From assembly GCF_013433315.1 (NCBI RefSeq), contig NZ_WXVV01000026.1:56042-120041 (forward strand): a DNA stretch of 64,000 nt, given 5' to 3'. This stretch comes from Pseudomonas crudilactis (GTDB lineage: Bacteria; Pseudomonadota; Gammaproteobacteria; Pseudomonadales; Pseudomonadaceae). Below the pieces are notes generated by a model. That model saw nothing but the letters and a program-made list of their open reading frames with translations, was not told where the DNA came from and ran no database searches. Both the position numbers and the translations under genes were made by a program. Positions 1-9,306 of the stretch are shown in pieces; the stretch's first letter is position 1, and each line of letters opens with the position of its first letter.

Positions 1-187
1 GGCCGATCATCTGACCGAGAAGGGCTTGTTGATCGTTGAAGTGGGCAACAGCCAGGTGCACGTTGACGCGCTGTACCCGGAAGTCGATTTCGCCTGGCTC
101 GAATTCGAGCGCGGCGGGCATGGCGTGTTCATGCTGACAGCGGAGCAGTGCCGCGATCATCAGGCCTTGTTCGCTTCCCGCGTCTAA
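1..187 (+). CDS. prmB: PrmB C-terminus (partial), ribosomal protein L3 glutamine methyltransferase
   Basis: The reading frame is open from the window edge to a TAA at 185-187 and gives the last 61 residues of a protein. It includes the segments LLIVEVGN and FAWLEFERGGHGVF, which I recognise as the C-terminal strand region of the PrmB/HemK class I SAM-dependent N5-glutamine methyltransferases. PrmB methylates ribosomal protein L3. The catalytic NPPY motif lies outside the window. The position upstream of aroC, with a hypothetical gene and a hydrolase between, matches the conserved order in Pseudomonas. The call rests on the short tail plus synteny. Confidence 0.8.
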   Translation, partial: ADHLTEKGLLIVEVGNSQVHVDALYPEVDFAWLEFERGGHGVFMLTAEQCRDHQALFASRV

Positions 188-230
188 TCGGGCTGCATTC
201 CGACGCGGAGCGTGGGAACGATCAAAAGCT

Positions 231-300
231 TCGCGAGCAAGCTCGCTCCCACAGGTTCGGTGTACGACACAAATCCTGTGGGAGCGAGCTTGCTCGCGAA
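231..300. repeat. REP inverted pair (REPIN-like)
   Basis: Two inverted copies of the Pseudomonas REP core (CGCGAGCAAGCTCGCTCCCA and its complement) face each other across about 20 bp downstream of prmB. The same element recurs at 6536, 11838 and 22167 and, as a variant, at 10732. It is non-coding and is mobilised by REP-associated tyrosine transposases encoded elsewhere. Confidence 0.9.
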
Positions 301-324
301 TGGCCGCGACGCGGTTTCAAGCGA

Positions 325-1116
325 TCAGCGGTGCGTGGCAATCCAGATCAACAACCCCGCCTGAAACACCGCAAACGCCACTAGACAGGTAATGGTGAAA
401 CGCAGCCCAGCGTCTTCACGCTTGAACTTGCTGACCTTGTCTTCCTGCTTCTTCAGCTTCACTTCCTGCTCGGCCAGATTCTGCTCGGCCTGCTGAAGCA
501 TCTGCGCTGCTTCAAGAATTTCGACGATCTGCAGCTTTTCGCTGTTCCAGTCACCGAGCAGATCACCGACCTGCACTTCCTTGACGCTACCCTTCAAATG
601 CTGGGCATCGGCATAGACCACATCAAAACCATGCACACGCAGGAAATGATCGCGACGCAGGCGCGTGTCTTCGTTCAGCGCATCCTTGTTGTTCAAGTCC
701 ATGCCGTTGACGGTGTAGGTCGGCCAGCGCTTTTTCGCCCAATTGATGCCTTGCGCGGCCATGTAACGGCCGATGCCACGGTTCATCGGTTCGATCTGCA
801 AGCCGCTGTCGGGGCCGAAGTGCACACGCTTGGTGGTGTGATCCACCCACACGTCCAGCTGATTCTGCTCTTTGCGCACACGCTGGCCGGGCAGTTTGAT
901 CGCCATGCGCATCAGGCTTTTTTCTTTGCTGCTGCGCTCGGCATAGCCGAATTCGACGAAGCGCAAGGGGCGCCCGCCAGTGTTGCGATCGGTTTGCAGC
1001 GGGGCCAGGCGGAGCATCTTGTGGTGCTCGACGTGGACATCCGCCCACGGCAGCTCGACCGCTGGCGGTGCGTCTTTTTCAGCGGTGGTGTCGGGTGAAG
1101 TCTGGGTATCAGTCAT
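325..1116 (-). CDS. Conserved hypothetical protein with coiled coil and C-terminal membrane anchor
   Basis: The 263-residue product has no family I can name. The N-terminal 190 residues look soluble and basic-acidic mixed. Residues about 195-238 are rich in Q, E and K in a heptad-like pattern (coiled coil). The last 25 residues hold one hydrophobic helix ending in IATHR, so it is probably tail-anchored with the bulk in the cytoplasm. It lies in the conserved interval between prmB and aroC, opposite to both, and is followed by a leftward hydrolase gene. The ATG start gives a normal polar N-terminus. Function is unknown. Confidence 0.75.
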   Translation of the reverse strand: MTDTQTSPDTTAEKDAPPAVELPWADVHVEHHKMLRLAPLQTDRNTGGRPLRFVEFGYAERSSKEKSLMRMAIKLPGQRVRKEQNQLDVWVDHTTKRVHFGPDSGLQIEPMNRGIGRYMAAQGINWAKKRWPTYTVNGMDLNNKDALNEDTRLRRDHFLRVHGFDVVYADAQHLKGSVKEVQVGDLLGDWNSEKLQIVEILEAAQMLQQAEQNLAEQEVKLKKQEDKVSKFKREDAGLRFTITCLVAFAVFQAGLLIWIATHR

Positions 1117-1215
1117 AACGGCGAGATCCTGTCCAAGCCCTGCTTGTCGCCAGCCGTTGCGCTGGCGACAAAGACTTATCGGCCGTTTTTTGCAGGACTA
1201 GAGGGCAAACAACGC

Positions 1216-2169
1216 TTAACTGGCGCGAAGTCCGTCAATAAACTCGATGATCTTGCTGCCCAGTTCCGCTGCCAGCGGCAAATTTGGATCCTTGTACGAA
1301 GCCAATTGCCGCTTCATATCGTTGTGGACGATGCGCATGACATGGTTCATGCCGTCGATCACCGCCAGTTCGGCGTCGGGTTTGGCGGCTTTCAGCGCCT
1401 GCGCATCGCCAACGCCGACCTGCATGTCGTTGCTGCCCTGAACAATCAGCGCCGGCATCTTCAATTGCGCGAAGGCTTTTGCCGGATCCTGGCGGAACAG
1501 CGAAATCAGATACGGCTGCACGCTCGGGCGGAAAATCACCTGCAACGGTTGTGGCACATTGTCGTCGGTGTGACCGGCCTTGAGGCTGTCGAGCAGTTCG
1601 TTACTGCGCAGCATCAGCGGTGGTGGCAGGCTGCGGGCCAATTGCTCGCGGATCACCTGATCGACCGGACGGGCGCTGCCGGACAGAGAAATCACCGCCG
1701 CCGCATCGACTTTCGGCGCAGCGAGGCTGGCAATCAGCGCACCCTCACTGTGGCCGAGCAGAATCAATTTGCCGAAACGCGGATCGGCCTTGAGCTTCTG
1801 CCCCCAAGCCACCGCGTCCGCCGCGTAGGCTTCCACCGACAAATTGCGCTCATCCGGTGTCGCCGCCAGGCTCGCCGCAACACCGCGCTTGTCGTAACGC
1901 ACGCTGGCGATGTTGTGTTTGGCCAGCACCCACGCCAAGCGTTTTAGGCTGTCGTTGCGCCCGCCGTCGGGGTTGTTTCCGTCACGATCCGTAGGACCCG
2001 AGCCAGAAATAATCAGGACAACCGGCACCGGGTTGTCGGATTTTGGCAGCAGCAGCGAACCGAAAAGTTCGCCGGTGCCGGTATCCAGAGTGACCGGGCG
2101 TTGTAGGACCGTCGCTTGGGCAAAGCCCGTAAAGAGGGTAAGACTCAAGATCAAAACTCGCAGCATCAT
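1216..2169 (-). CDS. Secreted or periplasmic alpha/beta hydrolase
   Basis: This is a serine hydrolase of the alpha/beta fold. I chose the ATG at 2169 because it opens directly into a signal peptide (MMLRVLILSLTLFTGFAQA); an upstream in-frame ATG at 2214 would bury it. Visible features are the oxyanion-type segment SGSGPTDRDG, the nucleophile elbow GHSEG near residue 140, an acid in QGSNDMQ and a C-terminal histidine in DGMNH. Together these complete the triad. The substrate cannot be predicted; esterase or peptidase-like S33 members share these features. It is transcribed away from aroC. Confidence 0.8.
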   Translation of the reverse strand: MMLRVLILSLTLFTGFAQATVLQRPVTLDTGTGELFGSLLLPKSDNPVPVVLIISGSGPTDRDGNNPDGGRNDSLKRLAWVLAKHNIASVRYDKRGVAASLAATPDERNLSVEAYAADAVAWGQKLKADPRFGKLILLGHSEGALIASLAAPKVDAAAVISLSGSARPVDQVIREQLARSLPPPLMLRSNELLDSLKAGHTDDNVPQPLQVIFRPSVQPYLISLFRQDPAKAFAQLKMPALIVQGSNDMQVGVGDAQALKAAKPDAELAVIDGMNHVMRIVHNDMKRQLASYKDPNLPLAAELGSKIIEFIDGLRAS

Positions 2170-2299
2170 CACGCCATCATTCGCCAAGGTGCCGGTTGGA
2201 CTCGCCAGCACCACTAAGGTTCGAGGATGAACTACTCGGTTAGCCTGCGTATACTGGCGCGCATCACGAATTTGGGTTTGATTTCACGGAGCGTCCTGC

Positions 2300-3391
2300 A
2301 TGTCCGGCAATACCTACGGCAAGTTGTTCACTGTCACCACCGCTGGCGAAAGCCATGGTCCGGCGTTGGTCGCCATTGTCGACGGCTGCCCGCCGGGCCT
2401 GGAGATCTCCCTCGAAGACCTGCAGCGCGACCTCGATCGCCGCAAGCCGGGCACCAGCCGCCACACCACCCAGCGCCAGGAAGCCGACGAAGTCGAAATC
2501 CTCTCCGGCGTGTTCGAAGGGCGCACCACCGGTTGCTCGATCGGCCTGCTGATCCGCAACACCGACCAGAAGTCCAAGGACTATTCGGCGATCAAGGATC
2601 TGTTCCGCCCGGCCCACGCCGACTACACCTACCACCATAAATACGGTGAGCGCGATTACCGTGGCGGTGGCCGCAGCTCGGCGCGCGAAACCGCGATGCG
2701 CGTAGCGGCGGGTGCAATTGCCAAGAAATACCTGGCCACCCAAGGCATCGTCATCCGTGGCTACATGAGTCAGCTCGGCCCGATCGAAATCCCGTTCAAG
2801 ACCTGGGATTCGGTAGAAGAGAACGCCTTCTTCAGTCCCGATCCGGACAAAGTCCCGGAGCTGGAAGCCTACATGGATCAATTGCGCCGCGATCAGGACT
2901 CGGTCGGGGCGAAGATCACCGTCGTTGCCGAAGGCGTGATGCCGGGTCTGGGCGAGCCGATTTTCGACCGTCTCGACGCTGAGCTGGCCCATGCGCTGAT
3001 GAGCATCAACGCGGTCAAAGGCGTGGAAATCGGCGCCGGTTTCGCCTCGGTCGCGCAGCGCGGCACCGAACACCGCGATGAAATGACCCCGCAAGGTTTC
3101 CTCAGCAATAACGCGGGCGGCATCCTCGGCGGTATCTCCTCCGGTCAGCCGATCGTTGCCCATCTGGCGTTGAAGCCAACCTCGAGCATCACCACTCCGG
3201 GCCGTTCGATCGACATCCACGGCAACCCGGTCGACGTGATTACCAAGGGCCGTCACGACCCTTGCGTCGGCATTCGTGCCACGCCGATTGCCGAAGCGAT
3301 GATGGCCATCGTGCTGATGGATCACCTGCTGCGTCACCGTGGCCAGAACGCCGATGTGCGCGTGAGCACGCCGGTGCTGGGTCAGCTTTGA
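2300..3391 (+). CDS. aroC: Chorismate synthase
   Basis: Catalyses the last step of the shikimate pathway, converting 5-enolpyruvylshikimate-3-phosphate to chorismate with reduced FMN, in the cytoplasm. The 363-residue length is standard. Diagnostic motifs are GESHGPAL near residue 16, GGGRSSARETA near residue 125, and SSITTPGRSID towards the C-terminus, which line the FMN/substrate pocket. The ATG at 2300 follows a GGAG ribosome-binding site. A GTG-started transporter gene begins 34 bp downstream on the same strand and may be co-transcribed. Confidence 0.97.
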   Translation: MSGNTYGKLFTVTTAGESHGPALVAIVDGCPPGLEISLEDLQRDLDRRKPGTSRHTTQRQEADEVEILSGVFEGRTTGCSIGLLIRNTDQKSKDYSAIKDLFRPAHADYTYHHKYGERDYRGGGRSSARETAMRVAAGAIAKKYLATQGIVIRGYMSQLGPIEIPFKTWDSVEENAFFSPDPDKVPELEAYMDQLRRDQDSVGAKITVVAEGVMPGLGEPIFDRLDAELAHALMSINAVKGVEIGAGFASVAQRGTEHRDEMTPQGFLSNNAGGILGGISSGQPIVAHLALKPTSSITTPGRSIDIHGNPVDVITKGRHDPCVGIRATPIAEAMMAIVLMDHLLRHRGQNADVRVSTPVLGQL

Positions 3392-3425
3392 TGGCGGGCT
3401 CTAAAGCCGTCGCGGCATAACGGGC

Positions 3426-4571
3426 GTGGCGGCGCTCCCTTACTGGCGGCTGTCCAGTTTCTATCTGTTCTATTTCGCCTTGCTCGGGTCGACAGCGCCG
3501 TTTCTGGCGCTGTACTTCGATCACCTCGGTTTCAGTCCAGCGCGCATTGGTGAACTGGTCGCCATCCCGATGCTGATGCGCTGCGTGGCGCCGAACATCT
3601 GGGGCTGGCTCGGCGATTACACCGGCAAACGTCTGGCCATCGTGCGCTTTGGCGCGGTGTGCACGCTGCTGACCTTCTCGTTGATTTTCGTCAGCAAGAC
3701 CTACGCCTGGCTGGCGATGGTCATGGCGTTGCACGCGTTTTTCTGGCACGCGGTACTGCCGCAGTTCGAAGTCATCACCCTGGCGCATTTGCAGGGGCAG
3801 ACCTCGCGGTACAGCCAGATTCGTTTGTGGGGTTCGATCGGTTTCATCATCACTGTGGTGGTGCTCGGTCGTCTGTTCGAATGGCTCAGCCTCGACATCT
3901 ACCCGGCGGCGCTTGTACTGATCATGGCTGGTATCGTCCTCAGCAGTCTGTGGGTGCCGAACGCGCAACCGCCGCAAGGCAATCGGCCGAGCGGCGAGGG
4001 TTTCCTCAAGCAACTGCGTAATCCGGGCGTGCTGGCGTTTTATGGTTGCGTGGCGCTGATGCAAATGAGCCACGGCCCGTATTACACCTTTCTGACCTTG
4101 CACCTGGAACGACTCGGTTATACGCGCGGCACCATCGGCATGCTCTGGGCTGTAGGTGTCGTCGCTGAAGTGCTGATGTTCATGGCGATGAGCCGGATTC
4201 TCGCGCGGTTTTCCCTGCGCCGGGTGTTGATGGCAAGTTTTCTGCTGGCGGCGCTGCGCTGGTTGCTGCTAGGTTCGTTCGCCGAGTTTCTTTGGGTATT
4301 GCTGTTCGCGCAGATTCTGCACGCGGCGACCTTCGGCAGTTTTCACGCCGCTGCCATCGCCTTCGTGCAACGTAGCTTCGGCGCCCGCCAGCAAGGGCAG
4401 GGCCAGGCGCTGTACGCGGCGCTGGCCGGCACCGGCGGTGCGCTCGGCGCGTTGTATTCCGGTTACAGCTGGAATGCCCTCGGCGCGACATTGACCTTTA
4501 GTATTGCCAGTCTCGCGGCACTCGCTGCTGTCGTTATCATTGCCACACGTATGCAAGAGGACAGGCCATGA
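3426..4571 (+). CDS. MFS transporter, HcaT/PPP-like family
   Basis: The 381-residue polytopic membrane protein has about 12 hydrophobic segments. It opens with YWRLSSFYLFYFALLGS and has the GWLGDYTGKR loop typical of the major facilitator superfamily between helices 2 and 3. It resembles the 3-phenylpropionate permease-like (HcaT) branch. The start is GTG at 3426. Its stop overlaps the mtnB ATG by four bases (ATGA), so it is translationally coupled to the methionine-salvage genes. This suggests, without proof, that it carries a sulfur-containing nucleoside or a salvage intermediate. Confidence 0.85.
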   Translation: MAALPYWRLSSFYLFYFALLGSTAPFLALYFDHLGFSPARIGELVAIPMLMRCVAPNIWGWLGDYTGKRLAIVRFGAVCTLLTFSLIFVSKTYAWLAMVMALHAFFWHAVLPQFEVITLAHLQGQTSRYSQIRLWGSIGFIITVVVLGRLFEWLSLDIYPAALVLIMAGIVLSSLWVPNAQPPQGNRPSGEGFLKQLRNPGVLAFYGCVALMQMSHGPYYTFLTLHLERLGYTRGTIGMLWAVGVVAEVLMFMAMSRILARFSLRRVLMASFLLAALRWLLLGSFAEFLWVLLFAQILHAATFGSFHAAAIAFVQRSFGARQQGQGQALYAALAGTGGALGALYSGYSWNALGATLTFSIASLAALAAVVIIATRMQEDRP

Positions 4572-5194
4572 GCCTTACGCGTGAACAACTCGCCCAGCAA
4601 ATCGTCGACGCCGGGCGTTTTCTGTATGGTCGCGGCTGGTCGCCGGCCACCAGCAGTAATTACTCGACGCGCCTGTCGCCGAGTGAAGCGCTGCTGACCG
4701 TATCGGGCAAGCACAAGGGCCAGTTGGGCCTGGACGATGTGCTCGCCACCGATCTGTCGGGCAACAGCCTGGAACCGGGCAAAAAGCCCTCCGCCGAAAC
4801 CCTGCTGCACACTCAGCTTTACAGCTGGCGTCCGGAGATCGGCGCGGTGCTGCACACCCATTCGGTGAACGCCACGGTGCTGTCGCGCCTGACCCCGGAA
4901 GACTTTATCGAGTTCGAAGATTACGAACTGCAAAAAGCCTTCAGCGGCGTTTCGACCCACGAATCGCGGGTGCGCGTGCCGATTTTCGACAACGATCAGG
5001 ACATTGCGCGCCTCGCCGCCAAGGTGCAGCCTTGGCTCGATGCCCATCCCGATTGCGTCGGTTATCTGATTCGCGGCCACGGCCTCTACACCTGGGGCGC
5101 GCAGATGAACGACGCGCTGCGGCAGATCGAGGCCTTTGAATTTCTGTTTGAATGCGAGTTGAAAACCCGCAGCGTCATGAACCGCCAAGGCTGA
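4568..5194 (+). CDS. mtnB: Methylthioribulose-1-phosphate dehydratase
   Basis: MtnB dehydrates 5-methylthioribulose-1-phosphate in the methionine salvage pathway, which recycles the methylthioadenosine made by spermidine synthesis. The 208-residue protein belongs to the class II aldolase/adducin fold. Zinc ligands are visible at H96 and H98 (LHTHSVNA) with a further histidine in RGHGLYTWG. SGKHKGQ forms part of the phosphate site. The gene overlaps the transporter upstream and is followed 94 bp later by mtnD and then mtnC, so the salvage steps are clustered. Confidence 0.93.
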   Translation: MSLTREQLAQQIVDAGRFLYGRGWSPATSSNYSTRLSPSEALLTVSGKHKGQLGLDDVLATDLSGNSLEPGKKPSAETLLHTQLYSWRPEIGAVLHTHSVNATVLSRLTPEDFIEFEDYELQKAFSGVSTHESRVRVPIFDNDQDIARLAAKVQPWLDAHPDCVGYLIRGHGLYTWGAQMNDALRQIEAFEFLFECELKTRSVMNRQG

Positions 5195-5288
5195 CTTCAC
5201 CGGAAGCAGCCCATTTGCCTGATGAAATGCTGTGCCCGACCGGTCTGCAAGAACCGGACGGCAAGGCCGATACCGAGGAATTGCCCCA

Positions 5289-5834
5289 ATGAGCAGCCTG
5301 TCCGTCTATCACGTCTCAAGCCCCGACATCCCGAACAAAGTGCTGACCCACTTCGAAGACATCGCCTCGACCCTGGCCGAGCAGGGCGTGCGCTTCGACC
5401 GCTGGCAAGCGGCTGCGAAAATCCAGCCTGGCGCCACCCAGGAAGAAGTGATCAGCGCCTATAAAGAGCAGATCGACCAACTGATGACCGAGCGCGGTTA
5501 CATCACCGTCGACGTCATCAGCCTGAACAGCGACCACCCGCAAAAAGCCGAATTGCGCGCCAAGTTTCTCGAAGAGCATCGCCATGGCGAAGACGAGGTC
5601 AGATTTTTCGTCGCCGGCCGTGGCCTGTTTACCTTGCACATTGACGATTACGTCTACGCCGTACTCTGCGAGAAGAACGATCTGATCTCGGTACCGGCCG
5701 GCACTAAACACTGGTTCGACATGGGCGAGCATCCGCACTTTGTCGCGATCCGTCTGTTCAACAACCCTGAAGGCTGGGTTGCCAACTTCACCGGCGAAGA
5801 CATCGCTGGTCGTTTCCCGCGTCTGGAGGACTGA
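5289..5834 (+). CDS. mtnD: Acireductone dioxygenase
   Basis: MtnD oxidises the acireductone of the methionine salvage pathway to the keto acid precursor of methionine plus formate (Fe form). From the ATG at 5289 the product is 181 residues, the family norm. The cupin metal ligands are all visible: H97 and H99 in EEHRHGEDE, E103, and H141 in PAGTKHWFDMG. Upstream in-frame starts from 5232 would add a tail absent from the family. mtnC starts four bases after the stop, indicating coupling. Confidence 0.95.
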   Translation: MSSLSVYHVSSPDIPNKVLTHFEDIASTLAEQGVRFDRWQAAAKIQPGATQEEVISAYKEQIDQLMTERGYITVDVISLNSDHPQKAELRAKFLEEHRHGEDEVRFFVAGRGLFTLHIDDYVYAVLCEKNDLISVPAGTKHWFDMGEHPHFVAIRLFNNPEGWVANFTGEDIAGRFPRLED

Positions 5835-5838
5835 TTCG

Positions 5839-6522
5839 ATGTCGATCAAAGCCATTGTCACTGACATCGAAGGCACCACCAGCGCGGTGAGTTTCGTCTT
5901 CGACGTACTGTTTCCGTATGCCGCTAAACACCTGCCCGATTTTGTCCGTCAGAACGCTGCGCGTGCCGATGTCGCCGAGCAACTCGACGCCGTGCGCCGG
6001 GACAGCAATGCGCCGCAGGCCGATGTTGAACGGGTTGTTGAAATCCTCTTGAGCTGGATCGAAGAAGATCGCAAAGCCACGCCGCTCAAAGCCTTGCAAG
6101 GCATGGTCTGGGCCCAGGGTTATCACGCCGGGCAGTTGAAAGGGCATGTTTACCCGGATGCCGTTGAAGCGCTAAAACGCTGGCACGCGGCGGGTTATCA
6201 ACTGTTTGTGTACTCGTCGGGCTCGATTCAGGCGCAGAAGCTGATTTTCGGCTGCTCGGAGGCGGGGGATCTGACGCCGCTGTTCAGTGGTTATTTCGAC
6301 ACGACTTCAGGGCCCAAGCGCGAGGCGCAGTCGTACACCAACATCCAGCAAGCCATCGGTGTTGAACCGGGGGAAATCCTGTTTCTCTCGGACATTGTTG
6401 AAGAACTCGACGCCGCTCAGTCGGCAGGCCTGCAAACCTGCGGCCTGGCCCGCGAAGGCGGGGAGTTGGGCAGCCACATCACCGTCGACACCTTCACCGG
6501 CATCGAACCCGAAGCCTTCTGA
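5839..6522 (+). CDS. mtnC: Enolase-phosphatase E1
   Basis: MtnC is a bifunctional HAD-superfamily enzyme that enolises 2,3-diketo-5-methylthiopentyl-1-phosphate and removes the phosphate, giving the substrate of MtnD. From the ATG at 5839 it has 227 residues. HAD motifs are present: VTDIEGTTS (motif I, Asp nucleophile), VYSSGS (motif II), the lysine in TSGPKRE, and FLSDIVEELDAA (motif IV). It is the last gene of the salvage cluster. A REP pair and a hairpin terminator follow. Confidence 0.95.
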   Translation: MSIKAIVTDIEGTTSAVSFVFDVLFPYAAKHLPDFVRQNAARADVAEQLDAVRRDSNAPQADVERVVEILLSWIEEDRKATPLKALQGMVWAQGYHAGQLKGHVYPDAVEALKRWHAAGYQLFVYSSGSIQAQKLIFGCSEAGDLTPLFSGYFDTTSGPKREAQSYTNIQQAIGVEPGEILFLSDIVEELDAAQSAGLQTCGLAREGGELGSHITVDTFTGIEPEAF

Positions 6523-6535
6523 CCACAAAAACCCA

Positions 6536-6626
6536 ATGTGGGAGCGAGCTTGCTCGCGAAGGCGGAGTATCAGATAAAAATTTCTCCCTGACACACCGCT
6601 TTCGCGAGCAAGCTCGCTCCCACAGG
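6536..6626. repeat. REP inverted pair
   Basis: Two inverted REP cores (GGGAGCGAGCTTGCTCGCGA and its complement) are separated by about 40 bp, just downstream of mtnC. It is the same family as the element at 231. Confidence 0.9.
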
Positions 6627-6649
6627 GGATTGGCGTCAAGCACAAAAAA

Positions 6650-6685
6650 ACAGGCCGTGAAGCGAAAGCTCCACGGCCTGTTTTG
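6650..6685. terminator. Bidirectional hairpin terminator between mtnC and the DUF3509 gene
   Basis: ACAGGCCGTG pairs with CACGGCCTGT around a short loop. An A-run lies on the left and a TTTTGTTT run on the right, so it can stop transcription from either side. It lies between two convergent genes. Confidence 0.8.
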
Positions 6686-6703
6686 TTTAAAGCGTTTGAA
6701 AAA

Positions 6704-6982
6704 TTACAGCGAGTGATATGTCGGCAGCGCAAAACGCTGCTGGCTCTGAAGCATCGCGATCTGCGGCAGCTCACTGGCTTGCTCGGCCAGGTCACGACGA
6801 ATCGCGCTGATCGCCCACGACAGTTGGTCGCCGGCATGCAGTTGTTGATAAGTCAGTGCGCGCTTGAACACTTTGCCGTCGCTGCTGCGCAGAGTCAGCA
6901 GGATCCCGCCATCAGGACGTGGCGCAGTGGTGACGTCGAAGTTGGAGAACAGGGAGGTAAATTTTTCTTGGATCAGGCTCAT
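6704..6982 (-). CDS. DUF3509 family small protein
   Basis: The 92-residue protein begins MSLIQEKFTSLFSNFDVTT and contains DGGILLTLRSSDG and RALTYQQL. I recognise this as the Pseudomonas-specific DUF3509 family, of unknown function and probably cytoplasmic. The ATG at 6982 is preferred over an upstream ATG at 7078, which would add an unrelated cysteine-rich tail. Transcription is convergent with the mtn cluster. Confidence 0.85.
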   Translation of the reverse strand: MSLIQEKFTSLFSNFDVTTAPRPDGGILLTLRSSDGKVFKRALTYQQLHAGDQLSWAISAIRRDLAEQASELPQIAMLQSQQRFALPTYHSL

Positions 6983-7370
6983 GTCTATCAGCTCCGTATG
7001 CACTTGAATGGCAAGCATGCAGAGGAGGTTGCAGCGATTGTGCCAGCATTTGAAATTAATAAAAACCTTATAAATCAATAAGTTAAAAAATAGGAAAATT
7101 CAGGTTGTCGTGCAAACTGCATGAATGGCCATCGTGCATCCTGCATTTTGCGGGATCGTTGTCGAAACAACGGAACCAATCGCTTACCCGATGATCATCG
7201 CCGCCGTCGGCCGAACAGCGGATACAAAACATTGCAAAAACCGCGTGTACAGCCCGAGAAGCGCTGACGTATTTTCGATCTCGACCCGCGCTTGAGTGCG
7301 CTGGTTGCTTCAAGCAAGCCCGAAAAATAAAAACATCGACCTGCACGCCAAGGTCGGACGGGGAGCTTTC
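6983..7370. other. Gene-free divergent promoter region
   Basis: This 388-bp region separates the leftward DUF3509 gene from the rightward acyl-CoA synthetase gene. The part nearest 7040-7110 is AT-rich and likely holds the leftward promoter. I see no convincing ORF, operator palindrome or hairpin terminator. Confidence 0.5.
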
Positions 7371-9209
7371 ATGAGCCACGCGCCAAGCGACACGATTACC
7401 TGGGGCATGATGCTCCGCAAACTGCCGATGATTGCCAAAGCCATTCCGCGACTGGTCAAGGGCATGAAGGTGGCCAACGTCACGGATCCGACCCAAAGCT
7501 GTGGCCTTGGCTGGACGTTCGAACAAGCGACGCTGCGCAATCCCGAGGGCCCGGCGTTACTGCAGGGCGATGTGCGGCTGACCTATGCGCAGGTCAACCA
7601 GTGGGCCAACCGCATCGCTCATTATCTGAACGGGCAGGGCATCGGCAAGGGCGACGTGGTCGCGGTGTTTATTGAAAACCGCCCGGAATTGCTGGTGACC
7701 ATTCTGGCGCTGGCCAAGGTCGGCGCGGTCAGCGCGCTGCTCAATACCTCTCAAACCCGCGACACCCTGATCCACAGCGTGAATCTGGTGGCGCCGGTAG
7801 CGATTGTGGTCGGCGAAGAGCTGGTTCCGGCTTATGCGGCGATTCGCGAGCAAGTGGCGATTACCGCGCCGCGCACCTGGTTTGTCGCCGATCAGGACAC
7901 CTATAGCCATCCGGGCATTGCGCCCGAAGGCTACGTCAATCTGATCAGCGCCAGTGCCGATGCCTCCAGCGAGAATCCACCGAGCAGCCAGCAGGTGTTT
8001 TTCGACGATCCATGTTTCTACATCTACACCTCGGGCACCACGGGCCTGCCGAAAGCCGGGGTGTTCAAACATGGTCGCTGGATGCGCAGTTCCGCCAGTT
8101 TCGGCATGATCGCCCTCAATATGGGCCCCGACGATGTCGTCTACTGCACCTTGCCGCTGTATCACGCCACCGGTCTTTGCGTGTGCTGGGGCTCGGCAGT
8201 CAACGGCGCCTCGGGCTTCGCGATTCGTCGCAAGTTCAGCGCCAGCCAGTTCTGGAACGACGTGCGTCGTTATCGCGCGACCACCATCGGTTACGTCGGT
8301 GAATTGTGTCGTTATCTGGTCGATCAACCGGCCAGCGCCGATGACAGCCGCCACGATGTGCGCAAGATGATCGGCAACGGCTTGCGCCCCGGCGCCTGGG
8401 CCGAGTTCAAGACCCGTTTCGCCGTCGAGCACATCTGTGAACTGTATGCGGCGAGTGACGGCAATATCGGTTTCACCAACATCCTCAACTTCGACAACAC
8501 CATTGGCTTCTCGCTGATGGCGTGGGAGCTGGTGGCCTACGATCATGACAGCGGCGAGCCGATCCGCAGCGACGACGGTTTCATGCGCAAGGTCGGCAAA
8601 GGCGAGCAGGGGCTTTTACTGGCGCGGATCGACGAGAAGGCGCCGCTGGACGGTTACACCGATCCGCAGAAAACCGCCAAGGTTGTGCTGCACGACGTGT
8701 TTACCAAGGGCGATCGCTTTTTCAACACCGGTGACTTGCTGCGCAACATCGGCTTCGGCCACGCCCAGTTTGTCGATCGCCTCGGCGATACTTATCGTTG
8801 GAAAGGTGAAAACGTCTCGACCACTGAAGTCGAAAACCTGCTGCTGCAACATCCGCAGATTTCCGAGGCCGTGGCCTACGGTGTGGAAATCCGCAACACC
8901 AACGGCCGCGCCGGCATGGCCGCGATTACGCCGGCGGAATCCCTCGCGACCCTGGATTTCGCCGAGTTGCTGAGCTTTGCCCGGGAGCGCATGCCAGCCT
9001 ATGCCGTGCCGTTGTTTCTGCGAGTCAAAGTGAAAATGGAAACCACCGGCACCTTTAAATACCAGAAAACCCGATTGAAAAATGAAGGCTTCGACCCCGG
9101 CCAGACCAGCGATGACCCGATTTACGCTTGGCTGCCCGGCACGCAGACTTACGTACGAGTCACCGACGAAGTGTTGGCGGAAATTCATCAGGGCAAGCAT
9201 CGTTATTGA
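7371..9209 (+). CDS. Long-chain acyl-CoA synthetase (FATP-like AMP-binding enzyme)
   Basis: Activates long-chain fatty acids to acyl-CoA through an acyl-adenylate. The 612-residue protein has the AMP-binding signature YTSGTTGLPKAG near residue 220, the motif NTGDLLRNIGFG with FVDRLGDTYRWKGENV near 450-480, and a C-terminal lysine region KYQKTRLKNEGF. These resemble the fatty-acid-transport-protein branch more than FadD. The ATG at 7371 follows GGGGAGC; an upstream in-frame ATG at 7296 lacks such a site. It is probably peripheral to the inner membrane. Substrate length is inferred only from family. Confidence 0.9.
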   Translation: MSHAPSDTITWGMMLRKLPMIAKAIPRLVKGMKVANVTDPTQSCGLGWTFEQATLRNPEGPALLQGDVRLTYAQVNQWANRIAHYLNGQGIGKGDVVAVFIENRPELLVTILALAKVGAVSALLNTSQTRDTLIHSVNLVAPVAIVVGEELVPAYAAIREQVAITAPRTWFVADQDTYSHPGIAPEGYVNLISASADASSENPPSSQQVFFDDPCFYIYTSGTTGLPKAGVFKHGRWMRSSASFGMIALNMGPDDVVYCTLPLYHATGLCVCWGSAVNGASGFAIRRKFSASQFWNDVRRYRATTIGYVGELCRYLVDQPASADDSRHDVRKMIGNGLRPGAWAEFKTRFAVEHICELYAASDGNIGFTNILNFDNTIGFSLMAWELVAYDHDSGEPIRSDDGFMRKVGKGEQGLLLARIDEKAPLDGYTDPQKTAKVVLHDVFTKGDRFFNTGDLLRNIGFGHAQFVDRLGDTYRWKGENVSTTEVENLLLQHPQISEAVAYGVEIRNTNGRAGMAAITPAESLATLDFAELLSFARERMPAYAVPLFLRVKVKMETTGTFKYQKTRLKNEGFDPGQTSDDPIYAWLPGTQTYVRVTDEVLAEIHQGKHRY

Positions 9210-9306
9210 ATCTGGCTATGGCGCGACTTGAGAAAAAGGGGGTGACAGCCAGCGGCGCTCTCGGGAAACTGTCGGCTTTCCGATTGACCGAAAATGGAGT
9301 TGCCCC

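Noticed and set aside
2264..3337. Long minus-strand ORF (357 codons) opposite aroC
   Set aside because: It is a high-GC antisense shadow of a definite chorismate synthase gene, with low-complexity sequence and no ribosome-binding site.
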